Shown here: positions 16,726 to 24,273 of the stretch, in pieces
How positions within the stretch are numbered: position 1 is the stretch's first letter
How the letters are laid out: every line of letters begins with the position of its first letter
Origin: an uncultured Collinsella sp.
Lineage (GTDB): Bacteria; Actinomycetota; Coriobacteriia; Coriobacteriales; Coriobacteriaceae
Direction of reading: 5' to 3'
NCBI GenBank assembly: GCA_902470925.1
Contig: CABRIF010000009.1
Span: forward strand, 1 to 38,512
Length of the DNA: 38,512 nt
Made by a program: the position numbers and the translations under genes
Notes under the pieces: generated by a model
What the model saw: only the letters and a program-made list of their open reading frames with translations
Database searches by the model: none
Told to the model about the DNA's origin: nothing

Positions 16726-17886
16726 ATGGAATCTCACATCTCCCCGCGCCTGCGTGCCGCGGCGATCGCGGTGCTCGCGTTGCTGGTTGCGGCCGGGGCG
16801 CTGGCGTATGCCGCCACGCGCGACACGGCGTTTCGCATGTTCACCCAGGATGGCGTGAGCTATGCGCGCGCCACGGTGAGCCGTGTTGTGTCCGAGCGGC
16901 TGACACCGGAGGAGGCCACCGGGCGCTCTGTGGGCGCGCAGGAACTCGAGGTCGCGATCGAGTCGGGGCCGTATGCGGGCGAGACGGTGCAGGTGGGCAA
17001 CAACCTGACCGCCACCCACAACGTGCACGCCCGCACGGGCACCAAGATCGTGCTGAAGATCGAGCGGCAGCCGGGGGTGGAGCCGTTCTACTCCGTGTTC
17101 AACTACGACCGTTTGCCCGGTACGGCGGCGCTTGTGCTCGTGTTCGCGGCGTCCATGGTGGTCGTGGGCGGGCTGAAAGGCCTACGCAGCTTGGCCGGCT
17201 TAGCGTTTGCATTGGTGATGGTGGCGGGCGTGCTGCTGCCGGCAATCTTCAGCGGGGTGCCCGCCATCCCGGCGGCGCTGGCGACGGCGGCGGTGATCAC
17301 GGTCTTTTCCATGCTGCTGCTCAATGGCTGGAGCGCCAAGACGTTTGCGGCCATCTGCGCCACCGTGCTGGGCCTTGCCGCTGCCATGGGCGTCTACCTG
17401 CTGTTCTCGGCCCTGCTCCAGGTGAGCGGCTTCAATCAGGAGAGCGCCGAGGAGCTGATCGTCATCGCGGGGTCCACGGGCCTTGACGTGGGTCAGGTCC
17501 TGTTCGCAGGCGTGCTCATCGCCTCGCTGGGGGCGGTGATGGATATGTGCATGTCGATCGCCACGTCCCTGTTCGAGCTGCAGGCGCAAGATCCGCAGTT
17601 GGGTCCCGCGCAGCTGGTGGCCTCGGCCTTCGCCATCGGTCGCGACATGATCGGCACCATGTGCCAAACGCTGATCTTGGCGTTTGCCGGCACGAGCATG
17701 TCCTCGCTTTTGGTGCTGACGGCCTACGGCGTCGATTTCAACCAGCTGCTGTCGTCGGACTACATGGCCATCGAGCTGCTGCACAGCTTTGTGGGCGGCA
17801 TCGCGGTGGTGCTGTGCGTGCCCATCACGGCGCTGGTGTGCCGGGCTTTTATGCGCCCCGCGTCCAGCCCGGTGCCGGCATCGTGA
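16726..17886 (+). CDS. YibE/F family integral membrane protein
   Basis: The 386-residue product matches the YibE/F-like family (PF07907), whose function is not established. Residues 1-30 form a signal-anchor; ~30-125 are an extracytoplasmic domain; then seven or so membrane segments follow. The family core ASLGAVMDMCMSIATSLFEL near residue 265-285 and the later GRDMIGTMCQTLILAFAG are clear. ATG 16726 has GAGAAGGGCGA upstream. It stands alone between the phosphoesterase and the iron operon, on the same strand as both; a ~200-bp gap with its own promoter-like sequence separates it from feoA. Confidence 0.85.
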   Translation: MESHISPRLRAAAIAVLALLVAAGALAYAATRDTAFRMFTQDGVSYARATVSRVVSERLTPEEATGRSVGAQELEVAIESGPYAGETVQVGNNLTATHNVHARTGTKIVLKIERQPGVEPFYSVFNYDRLPGTAALVLVFAASMVVVGGLKGLRSLAGLAFALVMVAGVLLPAIFSGVPAIPAALATAAVITVFSMLLLNGWSAKTFAAICATVLGLAAAMGVYLLFSALLQVSGFNQESAEELIVIAGSTGLDVGQVLFAGVLIASLGAVMDMCMSIATSLFELQAQDPQLGPAQLVASAFAIGRDMIGTMCQTLILAFAGTSMSSLLVLTAYGVDFNQLLSSDYMAIELLHSFVGGIAVVLCVPITALVCRAFMRPASSPVPAS

Positions 17887-17914
17887 ACAATTCGGACGCA
17901 TGTTCAAAAAAGCC

Positions 17915-17948
17915 TTCACAAAGTGCGGCGCGCGTGCTAGTTTACTAG
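17915..17948 (+). promoter_or_regulatory. candidate feo promoter with overlapping palindrome
   Basis: TTCACA (17915-17920), a 17-bp spacer and TAGTTT (17938-17943) make a weak promoter. The palindrome CTAGT-TT-ACTAG (17937-17948) covers the -10. A metal-responsive repressor at this site would be expected for a ferrous-iron operon, but the sequence is not a textbook Fur or DtxR box. Confidence 0.4.
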
Positions 17949-18083
17949 ATGAAACATAGACATGGTTAACTTGAAACCAGCTCGAACCGTCCTGCCGGGT
18001 CCGACAGGCGGTTTCGCGTGCAAGGGCCATGTTTCACCCGGGTGCCACGCTCACGCGCGGCCCACAGCTCAAGGGAGGTTGCC

Positions 18084-18317
18084 ATGGCAGTTCAGGCTCC
18101 GGCTATGCCGCTGTCAATGGTGCGCGCGGGCGACACCGTCACCGTCAGCCGCGTACGTGGTAACGAGGAGATGCGTCGCCATCTCAAGGAGATCGGCTTC
18201 GTCGACGGCGCCGACGTCCATGTGGTCTCCTCGAGCGGCGCGAACATCATCGTGATGATCAAGGGTGCGCGCTTCGGGCTCGACGTCAAGGTCGCCCAGC
18301 ACGTCATGACGGCGTAA
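18084..18317 (+). CDS. feoA: FeoA family protein, first copy
   Basis: The 77-residue cytoplasmic protein has the FeoA SH3-like fold: AGDTVTVSRVRGNEEMRRHL, then KEIGFVDGADVHVV and a C-terminal strand ARFGLDVKVAQHVM. FeoA proteins modulate the FeoB ferrous-iron channel. ATG 18084 follows GGGAGG; an earlier in-frame ATG at 18018 precedes that site. It is the first gene of feoA-feoA-feoB; the two FeoA copies are clearly diverged from each other and may form a hetero-assembly. Confidence 0.9.
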   Translation: MAVQAPAMPLSMVRAGDTVTVSRVRGNEEMRRHLKEIGFVDGADVHVVSSSGANIIVMIKGARFGLDVKVAQHVMTA

Positions 18318-18384
18318 ACGCGGTCGCTCGCCGCGATATGCATACGGATTTGTTCACAGCAATCGAATGGAAAGGGGGAGGCAC

Positions 18385-18606
18385 GTGAAGACACTGGGAG
18401 ATGTGCAGGTGGGGCAGAGCGCCACCGTGGTGAAGCTGCATGGCGAGGGAGCCCTGCGCCGCCACCTCATGGATATGGGCCTCATCAAGGGCACGGAGTT
18501 CAAGGTGGTCAAGGTGGCCCCGCTCGGCGATCCGGTCGAGATCCGCGTGCGCGGCTACGAGCTGTCCGTGCGCAAGGAGGAGGCGGCCATCGTCGAGGTG
18601 CGCTAA
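18385..18606 (+). CDS. feoA: FeoA family protein, second copy (GTG start)
   Basis: The 73-residue FeoA-like protein is closer to the classical consensus than the first copy: LGDVQVGQSATVVKL, LRRHLMDMGLIKGTEFKVV, and APLGDPVEIRVRGYELSVRKEEA. The start is GTG 18385, because the strong AAAGGGGGAGG lies at 18371-18382; an in-frame ATG at 18367 lies upstream of it. It partners FeoB in Fe2+ uptake. A 167-bp gap to feoB contains a palindrome that may give feoB separate control. Confidence 0.9.
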   Translation: MKTLGDVQVGQSATVVKLHGEGALRRHLMDMGLIKGTEFKVVKVAPLGDPVEIRVRGYELSVRKEEAAIVEVR

Positions 18607-18637
18607 CCTCGGCCGAAGGTTGTTTCTGCAGGTAGAG

Positions 18638-18653
18638 TTAGCTATTTCTAACA
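18638..18653. promoter_or_regulatory. DtxR/MntR-like palindrome before feoB
   Basis: GTTAG-CTATTT-CTAAC has perfect 5-bp arms and the general form of DtxR-family metal-repressor sites. It lies 120 bp before the feoB start, next to TATTTC/TAACAT sequences that could be -10 boxes. Binding by an iron or manganese repressor is inference. Confidence 0.45.
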
Positions 18654-18773
18654 TATAGGACGGCCGCCCATTCGCGGGAGCAGGGGCGCGGCCACGGGCA
18701 CAGGGAGCACGGTATGCCCTGCGCAGGCTAGCTCGGTAACGAATACGTTTCAAAGCCTAGAAAGAAGGATCGC

Positions 18774-21005
18774 ATGGCGACTCCCACATTGCACATCGCG
18801 TTGGCGGGCAACCCCAACTGCGGCAAGACGACGCTTTTCAACCTGATCACGGGCCAGAACGGCTACGTGGGCAACTGGCCTGGCGTGACGGTGGAGAAGA
18901 AGCAGGCCAAGCTCATGCGCGACAAGAGCGTGACCATCACCGACCTCCCGGGCATCTATTCGCTGTCCCCCTACAGCCCCGAGGAGCAGGTCTCGCGCGA
19001 CTACCTCATGGGCGGGGAGCCCGACGTAGTCGTCCAGGTGGTGGACGCCACCAACCTCGAGCGCAACCTCTATCTGGCGCTGCAGGTCATCGAGACGGGG
19101 CTGCCCACGGTGGTGGCCCTGAACATGGCCGATCTGGTGGAGAAGAGCGGCGACAAGATCGACACGGCGGCGCTTGAGCGCGCGCTCGGCTGCAAGGTCG
19201 TACTGATCTCGGCGCTCAAAAACCGCGGCATCGATGAGCTCATCGAGGCGGCCCGCGCCGCTGCCGCCGCCAAGCGCGCCCCGAAGCATCAGACCTTCGA
19301 TACCTCCATCGAGAGCGTGCTCACCCAGATCGAGGCGCTGCTGCCGGCAAGTGTTGCCGCCGAGAAGCGCCGCTATTTTGCGGTGAAGCTGTTCGAGCGC
19401 GACGAGAGCGCCGTGAGCGGCATCACGCTGGCCGCCGACCGCGCCCGTCAGGTCGAGCAGCTCGTGGTCGCCTGCGAGGCCGACTGCGACGACGATGCCG
19501 AGTCCATCATCACCGGCGAGCGGTACGCGGCGATCGCGCACATCATCGACGCCTGCCTGAAGAAGGCCCCGGAGCGCATGAGCACTTCCGAAAAGATTGA
19601 CCGCATCGTCACCAACCGCTTCCTGGGCCTGCCGATCTTCGTGCTCATCATGTTCGGCGTGTACTGGCTCGCCATCTCCACGTTCGGCACCGCCATGACC
19701 GACTGGGTGAACGACAACCTGTTCGGCGACGGCTGGGAGCTGTTCGGCGCCGCCATGCCGAGCGTGCCCGATGCGGTGGGCGGCTGGCTTGCGGGTATGG
19801 GCGCGAGCGATCTGGTCATCAGCCTGGTGAACGACGGCGTCGTGGCCGGCGTGGGCGCAGTGCTCGGCTTCATCCCGCAGATGTTCGTCCTGTTCGTGCT
19901 GCTGTCCTTCCTGGAGGACTGCGGCTACATGGCGCGCGTCGCCTTCGTGATGGACCGCGTGTTCCGCCGCTTCGGCCTGTCGGGCAAGAGCTTCATCCCC
20001 ATGCTCGTGTCCACGGGCTGCGGCGTGCCGGGCGTGCTGTCCACCAAGACGATCGAGAACGAGAAGGACCGCCGCATGACGGTCATGACTACCACGTTCA
20101 TCCCCTGCGGCGCCAAGCTGCCGGTGATCGCGCTGGTGATGGGTGCGCTGATCGGCGACGCCGAGTCCCGCTGGATCGCCCCGATGTTCTATTTCCTGGG
20201 CGTGATCGCGGTCATCGGATCGGGCATCATGCTGAAGAAGACCAAGATCTTCGCCGGCCGCCCCACGCCGTTTGTCATGGAGCTGCCGTCCTACCACATG
20301 CCGAGCCTGCGTTCCTGGGCCCTGCACGTGTGGGAGCGCGTGAGCGCCTACATCAAGAAGGCCTTCACGATCATCTTCGCATCCACCATCGTGGTGTGGT
20401 TCCTGTCCAACTTCGGCAGCTACGAGGGCACCTTCGGCTTCCTGCCGGCCATGGATGGCATTCCCGAGGAGTTCACGGACTACTCCGTGCTGGCGATGCT
20501 CGGCAACGCGATCGCGTGGATCTTCGCGCCGCTGGGCTTTGACACCTGGCGCGCCACGGCCATGTCCATCACCGGCCTGGTGGCCAAGGAGAACGTCATG
20601 GCCACGGCGAGCAGCCTGCTGCACCTGGCCGACGCCACCGAGACCGACCCGAGCCTGTGGCACGCCTTCGCGGCGCTGTTCCCGAGCGCAGGTGCGATCG
20701 CGGCCTTCGGCGCGTTCAACCTGCTGTGTGCGCCGTGCTTCGCGGCCATGGGCACCATCCGTGCCCAGATGAACTCGGGCAAGTGGACCGCCATCGCGCT
20801 GGGCTACGAGTGCGGTTTCGCCTGGTGCGTGGGCCTGATGATCAACCAGTTCTACCTGGCAGCCAACGGCGTGTTCAGCGTGTGGACCGCGGTGGCGGCC
20901 CTGGTGGCCGCGGGGATGCTCTTCCAGCTGCTGCGTCCCATGCCGAAGGGCGCGATGGGCGAGGACGTGCCCGGCGACGCCGCGGCGGTGGGCGCTGCGG
21001 CCTAA
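18774..21005 (+). CDS. feoB: ferrous iron transport protein B
   Basis: FeoB is the GTPase-coupled Fe2+ permease of the cytoplasmic membrane. The 743-residue protein has an N-terminal G domain (G1 GNPNCGKT at 12-19, switch YVGNWPGVTVEKK at 31-43, G3 DLPG at 57-60, G4 NMAD at 117-120), a helical GDI domain to ~270, then the two Gate regions with the conserved metal-path Cys motifs (SFLEDCGYMARVAF and STGCGVPGV; FIPCGAKLPV; LCAPCFAAMG). G4 reads NMAD instead of NKxD, which is common in FeoB. ATG 18774 follows AGAAAGAAGGA. The feoA copies lie upstream and the Cys-rich partner downstream. Confidence 0.97.
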   Translation: MATPTLHIALAGNPNCGKTTLFNLITGQNGYVGNWPGVTVEKKQAKLMRDKSVTITDLPGIYSLSPYSPEEQVSRDYLMGGEPDVVVQVVDATNLERNLYLALQVIETGLPTVVALNMADLVEKSGDKIDTAALERALGCKVVLISALKNRGIDELIEAARAAAAAKRAPKHQTFDTSIESVLTQIEALLPASVAAEKRRYFAVKLFERDESAVSGITLAADRARQVEQLVVACEADCDDDAESIITGERYAAIAHIIDACLKKAPERMSTSEKIDRIVTNRFLGLPIFVLIMFGVYWLAISTFGTAMTDWVNDNLFGDGWELFGAAMPSVPDAVGGWLAGMGASDLVISLVNDGVVAGVGAVLGFIPQMFVLFVLLSFLEDCGYMARVAFVMDRVFRRFGLSGKSFIPMLVSTGCGVPGVLSTKTIENEKDRRMTVMTTTFIPCGAKLPVIALVMGALIGDAESRWIAPMFYFLGVIAVIGSGIMLKKTKIFAGRPTPFVMELPSYHMPSLRSWALHVWERVSAYIKKAFTIIFASTIVVWFLSNFGSYEGTFGFLPAMDGIPEEFTDYSVLAMLGNAIAWIFAPLGFDTWRATAMSITGLVAKENVMATASSLLHLADATETDPSLWHAFAALFPSAGAIAAFGAFNLLCAPCFAAMGTIRAQMNSGKWTAIALGYECGFAWCVGLMINQFYLAANGVFSVWTAVAALVAAGMLFQLLRPMPKGAMGEDVPGDAAAVGAAA

Positions 21006-21012
21006 GGGGCGC

Positions 21013-21157
21013 TGCGGCCCGATCGCCTTTGCGGTTGGCCCTGCGATTAGATTGCCGCTACGGTGGGCCCCGCGATCCGATCACCGCTGCGGTGGGCGTC
21101 GCGATTCGATTGCCGTTGCGGTGGGCATTGCGGCCCGATCGCCGTGGCAGTCGAGCC
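21013..21157. repeat. 29-bp tandem repeat array inside the feo operon
   Basis: Five units start at 21013, 21042, 21071, 21100 and 21129, exactly 29 bp apart. The unit core is YGCGRYYMGATYRCC followed by KYTGCGGTGGGC-type sequence. Since 29 is not a multiple of three, no frame repeats, which argues against coding. The array fills most of the 255-bp gap between feoB and the small Cys-rich gene. Confidence 0.85.
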
Positions 21158-21260
21158 GATAATATGTGCGGCTGCGCCTGCCACGGGCGCGGCCGCAGGC
21201 ATCGGGCCTGAGCCGCCTGGGGGCGGTCCTGGGTCCGGTGCATGAACGAAAGGGGGCATT

Positions 21261-21497
21261 ATGGCTCCGATCGATGTGGTAATTCTGCTGCTGGTGGCAG
21301 CGGCGTTCGTTGCGGTGGTAGTGCGTGTGCGTCGCCGCGGCTCCTGCGGGGACTGCGCGAGCTCGGGTTCGTGCCCGAGCTGCGGCAGCTCCAAGGGCGG
21401 GCGCGCGCTGTTCGGGCGGCGCTCGACGAAGGCCTCCTGTCCTGCCTGTGAAGGCGTGGACGCAGTGGCCGAGCGTTTGGGGCGCGGCGTGAAATAG
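21261..21497 (+). CDS. FeoB-associated Cys-rich membrane protein
   Basis: The 78-residue protein has one N-terminal membrane helix (IDVVILLLVAAAFVAVVV), a basic stop-transfer (RVRRRG) and a cytoplasmic Cys-rich tail with CGDC, CPSC and CPAC pairs. This matches the FeoB-associated Cys-rich family (PF12669), whose members sit beside feoB and may handle Fe2+ or redox at the channel. ATG 21261 follows GAAAGGGGGC. It is the last gene of the feo unit and is followed by a strong terminator. Confidence 0.85.
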   Translation: MAPIDVVILLLVAAAFVAVVVRVRRRGSCGDCASSGSCPSCGSSKGGRALFGRRSTKASCPACEGVDAVAERLGRGVK

Positions 21498-21522
21498 CCT
21501 TGCGCACAATAGCCCCGTGCGC

Positions 21523-21559
21523 ATGCGGGCGCATCCTGGTTGGGTGCGCCCGCATTTTT
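21523..21559 (+). terminator. terminator of the feo operon
   Basis: Perfect 11-bp stem ATGCGGGCGCA / TGCGCCCGCAT with an 11-nt loop, followed by TTTTT. It starts 26 bp after the Cys-rich gene's stop. Confidence 0.92.
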
Positions 21560-21604
21560 GTGTCGAGGCGCAGCGCGAGCGGGGACTGCCCTGATAGGGT
21601 TTGT

Positions 21605-22294
21605 CTACGCGATGCTTGTACGGGCGCCGTCGATGAGCGTGCGGTTGTAGACCAGGTGCAGGTACATGGCGTCACCGGCAGCGATGGGGTCGTGGTGCGC
21701 TATGGCCTCGACGATGGCGCGGTGCGTGCGGACGGTCTCGGCGGTGAGCCGTCGCTCGGTGACGTTGATGAACAGGGGCACCGACTCGTTGAGGATGGGG
21801 GCCAAACGTGGTACTACGAGGTTGCCGCTGCTCTGGGCGATAGCGCAGTGCAGCTCGGTATCGAGCACGGCGTAGTCGCGTCCAGCGGCGATAGCGTCCT
21901 CGACAGCGCTGCAACAGGCGCGCATATGCTCGATCTCGTCGGGCGTGGCATGCTGGGCGGCCATGCGCGCGATGTGGGGCTCAACCATGAAGCGCACCTC
22001 GAGCAGGTCGTGGGCCAAGCGCTCCTTGTCGGCGATGAAGGTGAAGCCCAGCGGGTCGTCCACGACACCGGGATTCGCCGCCACGTAGGTTCCCGACCCC
22101 TGCCGAACCGTGACGATATTGCGCGACGCGAGCAGCTTGACCGCCTCGCGGATGGAGCTGCGCCCGGCCTCCAGGCGTCGGACGAGTTCCGCCTCGTTGG
22201 GCAGGCGGTCTCCCTGCTGCAGGTGTTCGTCTAAGATGAGCTGAATGATGCGGCTGGCGAGCTGTTCGGGAAGGCGACGATCGGATGCGGGCAT
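21605..22294 (-). CDS. GntR/FadR family (FCD) transcriptional regulator
   Basis: The 229-residue repressor has an N-terminal winged HTH (residues ~10-75: GDRLPNEAELVRRLEAGRSS, IREAVKLLASRNIV, then the wing RQGSGTYV) and a C-terminal FCD ligand domain with the metal-binding pattern LDTELHCAIAQSSGN and later HRAIVEAI. FCD regulators usually sense sugar acids. ATG 22294 follows AGGAGA on the minus strand. It is divergent from the GntP permease and dehydratase, with palindromes in the gap, so it likely represses that module and itself until the aldonic acid or its product binds. Confidence 0.9.
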   Translation of the reverse strand: MPASDRRLPEQLASRIIQLILDEHLQQGDRLPNEAELVRRLEAGRSSIREAVKLLASRNIVTVRQGSGTYVAANPGVVDDPLGFTFIADKERLAHDLLEVRFMVEPHIARMAAQHATPDEIEHMRACCSAVEDAIAAGRDYAVLDTELHCAIAQSSGNLVVPRLAPILNESVPLFINVTERRLTAETVRTHRAIVEAIAHHDPIAAGDAMYLHLVYNRTLIDGARTSIA

Positions 22295-22331
22295 GCGGTC
22301 TCCTGGTGCGGGGTGGATGAGGTTGCAAGAC

Positions 22332-22347
22332 ATCATACCAATATGAT
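22332..22347. promoter_or_regulatory. GntR operator, perfect palindrome
   Basis: ATCATA-CCAA-TATGAT has perfect 6-bp arms 38 bp upstream of the GntR start, in the gap shared with the divergent GntP gene. It is a likely site for the FCD regulator. Confidence 0.6.
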
Positions 22348-22426
22348 AGCTGCGAATGCAGAAATGACCGTTCGCCGAGCAAAAGCAACCGTTTACGGAA
22401 ATCATCAGATGAATTAAGCATAAGTG

Positions 22427-22456
22427 GACGTCATATACGTCAAATCTCGCTATACT
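22427..22456 (+). promoter_or_regulatory. gntP promoter with operator over the -35
   Basis: TATACT at 22451-22456 is a good -10. The palindrome GACGT-CATAT-ACGTC (22427-22441) covers the -35 position. It differs from the palindrome at 22332, so either a second regulator or a relaxed GntR site acts here. Confidence 0.5.
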
Positions 22457-22499
22457 CCCCATCGTCAGGAAAATAGGTCTGATGAATGGAGAGGGATAT

Positions 22500-24029
22500 A
22501 TGTCGGAACCAACGTATCTAGCCGACCCGCCCCGCCTGGTTGCGGCAGCGCTCGCGGGCATTGCGCTGCTTCTGCTGCTCATCATCAAGGGCAAGCTGCA
22601 TCCGGTCCTATCGATGATGGTATCGGCCCTGGTCATCGGCATTGGGGCGGGCATGCCGCTCGAGCTGGTGGCAGCCACGGTCGAAAAGGGCGTGGGCACC
22701 ACCCTCAAGAACATCGCGTTGCTGATCGGCCTCGGTTCGATGTTCGGACAGATCTTGGAGGAGAGCGGCGGCGCCCGCAAGATTGCTCAGACCTTTATCG
22801 CGCGGTTCGGCCAAGGCCATTCGAGCTGGGCGCTGGGTATCACGGGCTTGGTGATCGGGACCACAGTCTTTTTCGAGGCGGGCGTGGTGGTGTTGATTCC
22901 GCTGGCATTCAGTGCGGCCATGCAGACGAAGAAGTCGACGCTCTACTATGCGATCGCGCTGCTCGCGGGTTTGGCCGCGGGCTATGCGTTCGTGCCGCCC
23001 TCGGCCGGTTCGGTGCTGGTGGCAGGGACGCTTGGCGTGGATCTGGGCACCATGATCGCGGCCGGTGTGCCCACTGCCTTCATCGCCATGGCGCTTGCCG
23101 GCGTGTGGTGGGGCCGTGCGGTGGGTGGCCGCATGTTCACCCCGGTGCCGCGGCATGTGCTCGAAGCGGAGGGTGCCGACATTGCTGCCGCAGACAGCAG
23201 GGCCACCGATGCGAGCGCGGCAGCTGGCGGTGCTGCCGGTGATGCGGGCGGGCGCTCGGCAGACGGGGCCGTTGCGAACAGGGCGGACGGTTCGGGTGTC
23301 GCCGCAGTTGCTGCAACCGCCGTCTCCACGGGGGCGGGAGCCGCTGCCAGCGCGTGCGAGCTGCCCTCGTTCGGCATGGTGATGGCGATCGTCCTCACGC
23401 CGCTTCTGCTTATCCTGTTGGGGACCGTATCGGCGTATCTGCCGCTGTCCGAGCAGGTGCGCTCGCTGCTCGCTTTCACGGGCAAGCCCTTTGTGGCCCT
23501 TACCTTCGCGACGCTCGTGGCGATGTACGTGCTTGGCACGCGTCGCGGCTACAGCGGCACCCAGCTCAAGGCCCTGCTCGACCGCTCGCTGAAACCGGTG
23601 GGTATGATCTTGCTCGTTATTGCCTGCGGCGGGGTGATTCGCTGGATGCTGCAGGATTGTGGTCTGGGCGAGATCATCGGGCCGGTACTTGAACGCAGCC
23701 AGATGCCGCTCGTGCTGGTGGGTTTCCTGATCGCCGCCGTGGTGCGCGCGTCGGTGGGCAGCTCGATCGTTGCGATGACGATGGCGTCGGGCATCATGGC
23801 CACGATGCCGGCGGTCACCGCTTCGAGCGTGTTGATGCGTGCGGCCATTTGCCTGGCCATTTGCGGCGGCGCCACCGCACTCAGCCACGTGAACGACGCC
23901 GGGTTCTGGATGTGCTCGTCGTTTTTGGAAATCGACGAGAAGACCACCCTCAAGTCCTGGACGGTCATGGAAACCATCATCGGGCTGTCCGGTCTGGCGT
24001 GCGCGGTCACCATCTCGCTGTTCGCGTAA
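22500..24029 (+). CDS. GntP family sugar-acid:H+ symporter
   Basis: The 509-residue membrane permease of the GntP family imports gluconate or related hydroxy acids. Family landmarks include GLGSMFGQILEESGGA, TTVFFEAGVVVLIPLAF and, near the end, GGATALSHVNDAGFWM. Residues ~222-290, in a loop after segment six, are an Ala/Gly/Asp-rich insert (AAADSRATDASAAAGG...) that ordinary GntP proteins lack. I start at ATG 22500 with GGAGAGGGA upstream; ATG 22482 lies before that site. The pairing with a YjhG-like dehydratase parallels E. coli yjhF-yjhG. Confidence 0.9.
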   Translation: MSEPTYLADPPRLVAAALAGIALLLLLIIKGKLHPVLSMMVSALVIGIGAGMPLELVAATVEKGVGTTLKNIALLIGLGSMFGQILEESGGARKIAQTFIARFGQGHSSWALGITGLVIGTTVFFEAGVVVLIPLAFSAAMQTKKSTLYYAIALLAGLAAGYAFVPPSAGSVLVAGTLGVDLGTMIAAGVPTAFIAMALAGVWWGRAVGGRMFTPVPRHVLEAEGADIAAADSRATDASAAAGGAAGDAGGRSADGAVANRADGSGVAAVAATAVSTGAGAAASACELPSFGMVMAIVLTPLLLILLGTVSAYLPLSEQVRSLLAFTGKPFVALTFATLVAMYVLGTRRGYSGTQLKALLDRSLKPVGMILLVIACGGVIRWMLQDCGLGEIIGPVLERSQMPLVLVGFLIAAVVRASVGSSIVAMTMASGIMATMPAVTASSVLMRAAICLAICGGATALSHVNDAGFWMCSSFLEIDEKTTLKSWTVMETIIGLSGLACAVTISLFA

Positions 24030-24273
24030 TACAGGGACGCATGCGGTCTGTCTACGAGCGGACCGGGCTGCGCGTGCGTCGGCTCGCAGTTGGTGCAGAC
24101 CGCGTGCGCGTCGGCGCGCACCGGGCCGTGAGCATGCATGACCGCATGCGGGTGGAGCCGCTGGAGCCGTCCGCTTCCGCCGCCGGAACGCATGTACCGT
24201 GCTCAGGAACATCTGCATTCCATAACCGCGCCCCGCGATCGGCTGCAGGGTGCCTCAATAGAAAGGATCTATC

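Noticed and set aside
18750..20663. 637-codon open frame antisense to feoB
   Set aside because: His/Ala/Gly-rich shadow of a clear feoB; no domain.
22608..24218. 536-codon open frame antisense to gntP
   Set aside because: Arg/His/Ala-rich shadow of the permease, with no recognisable domain.
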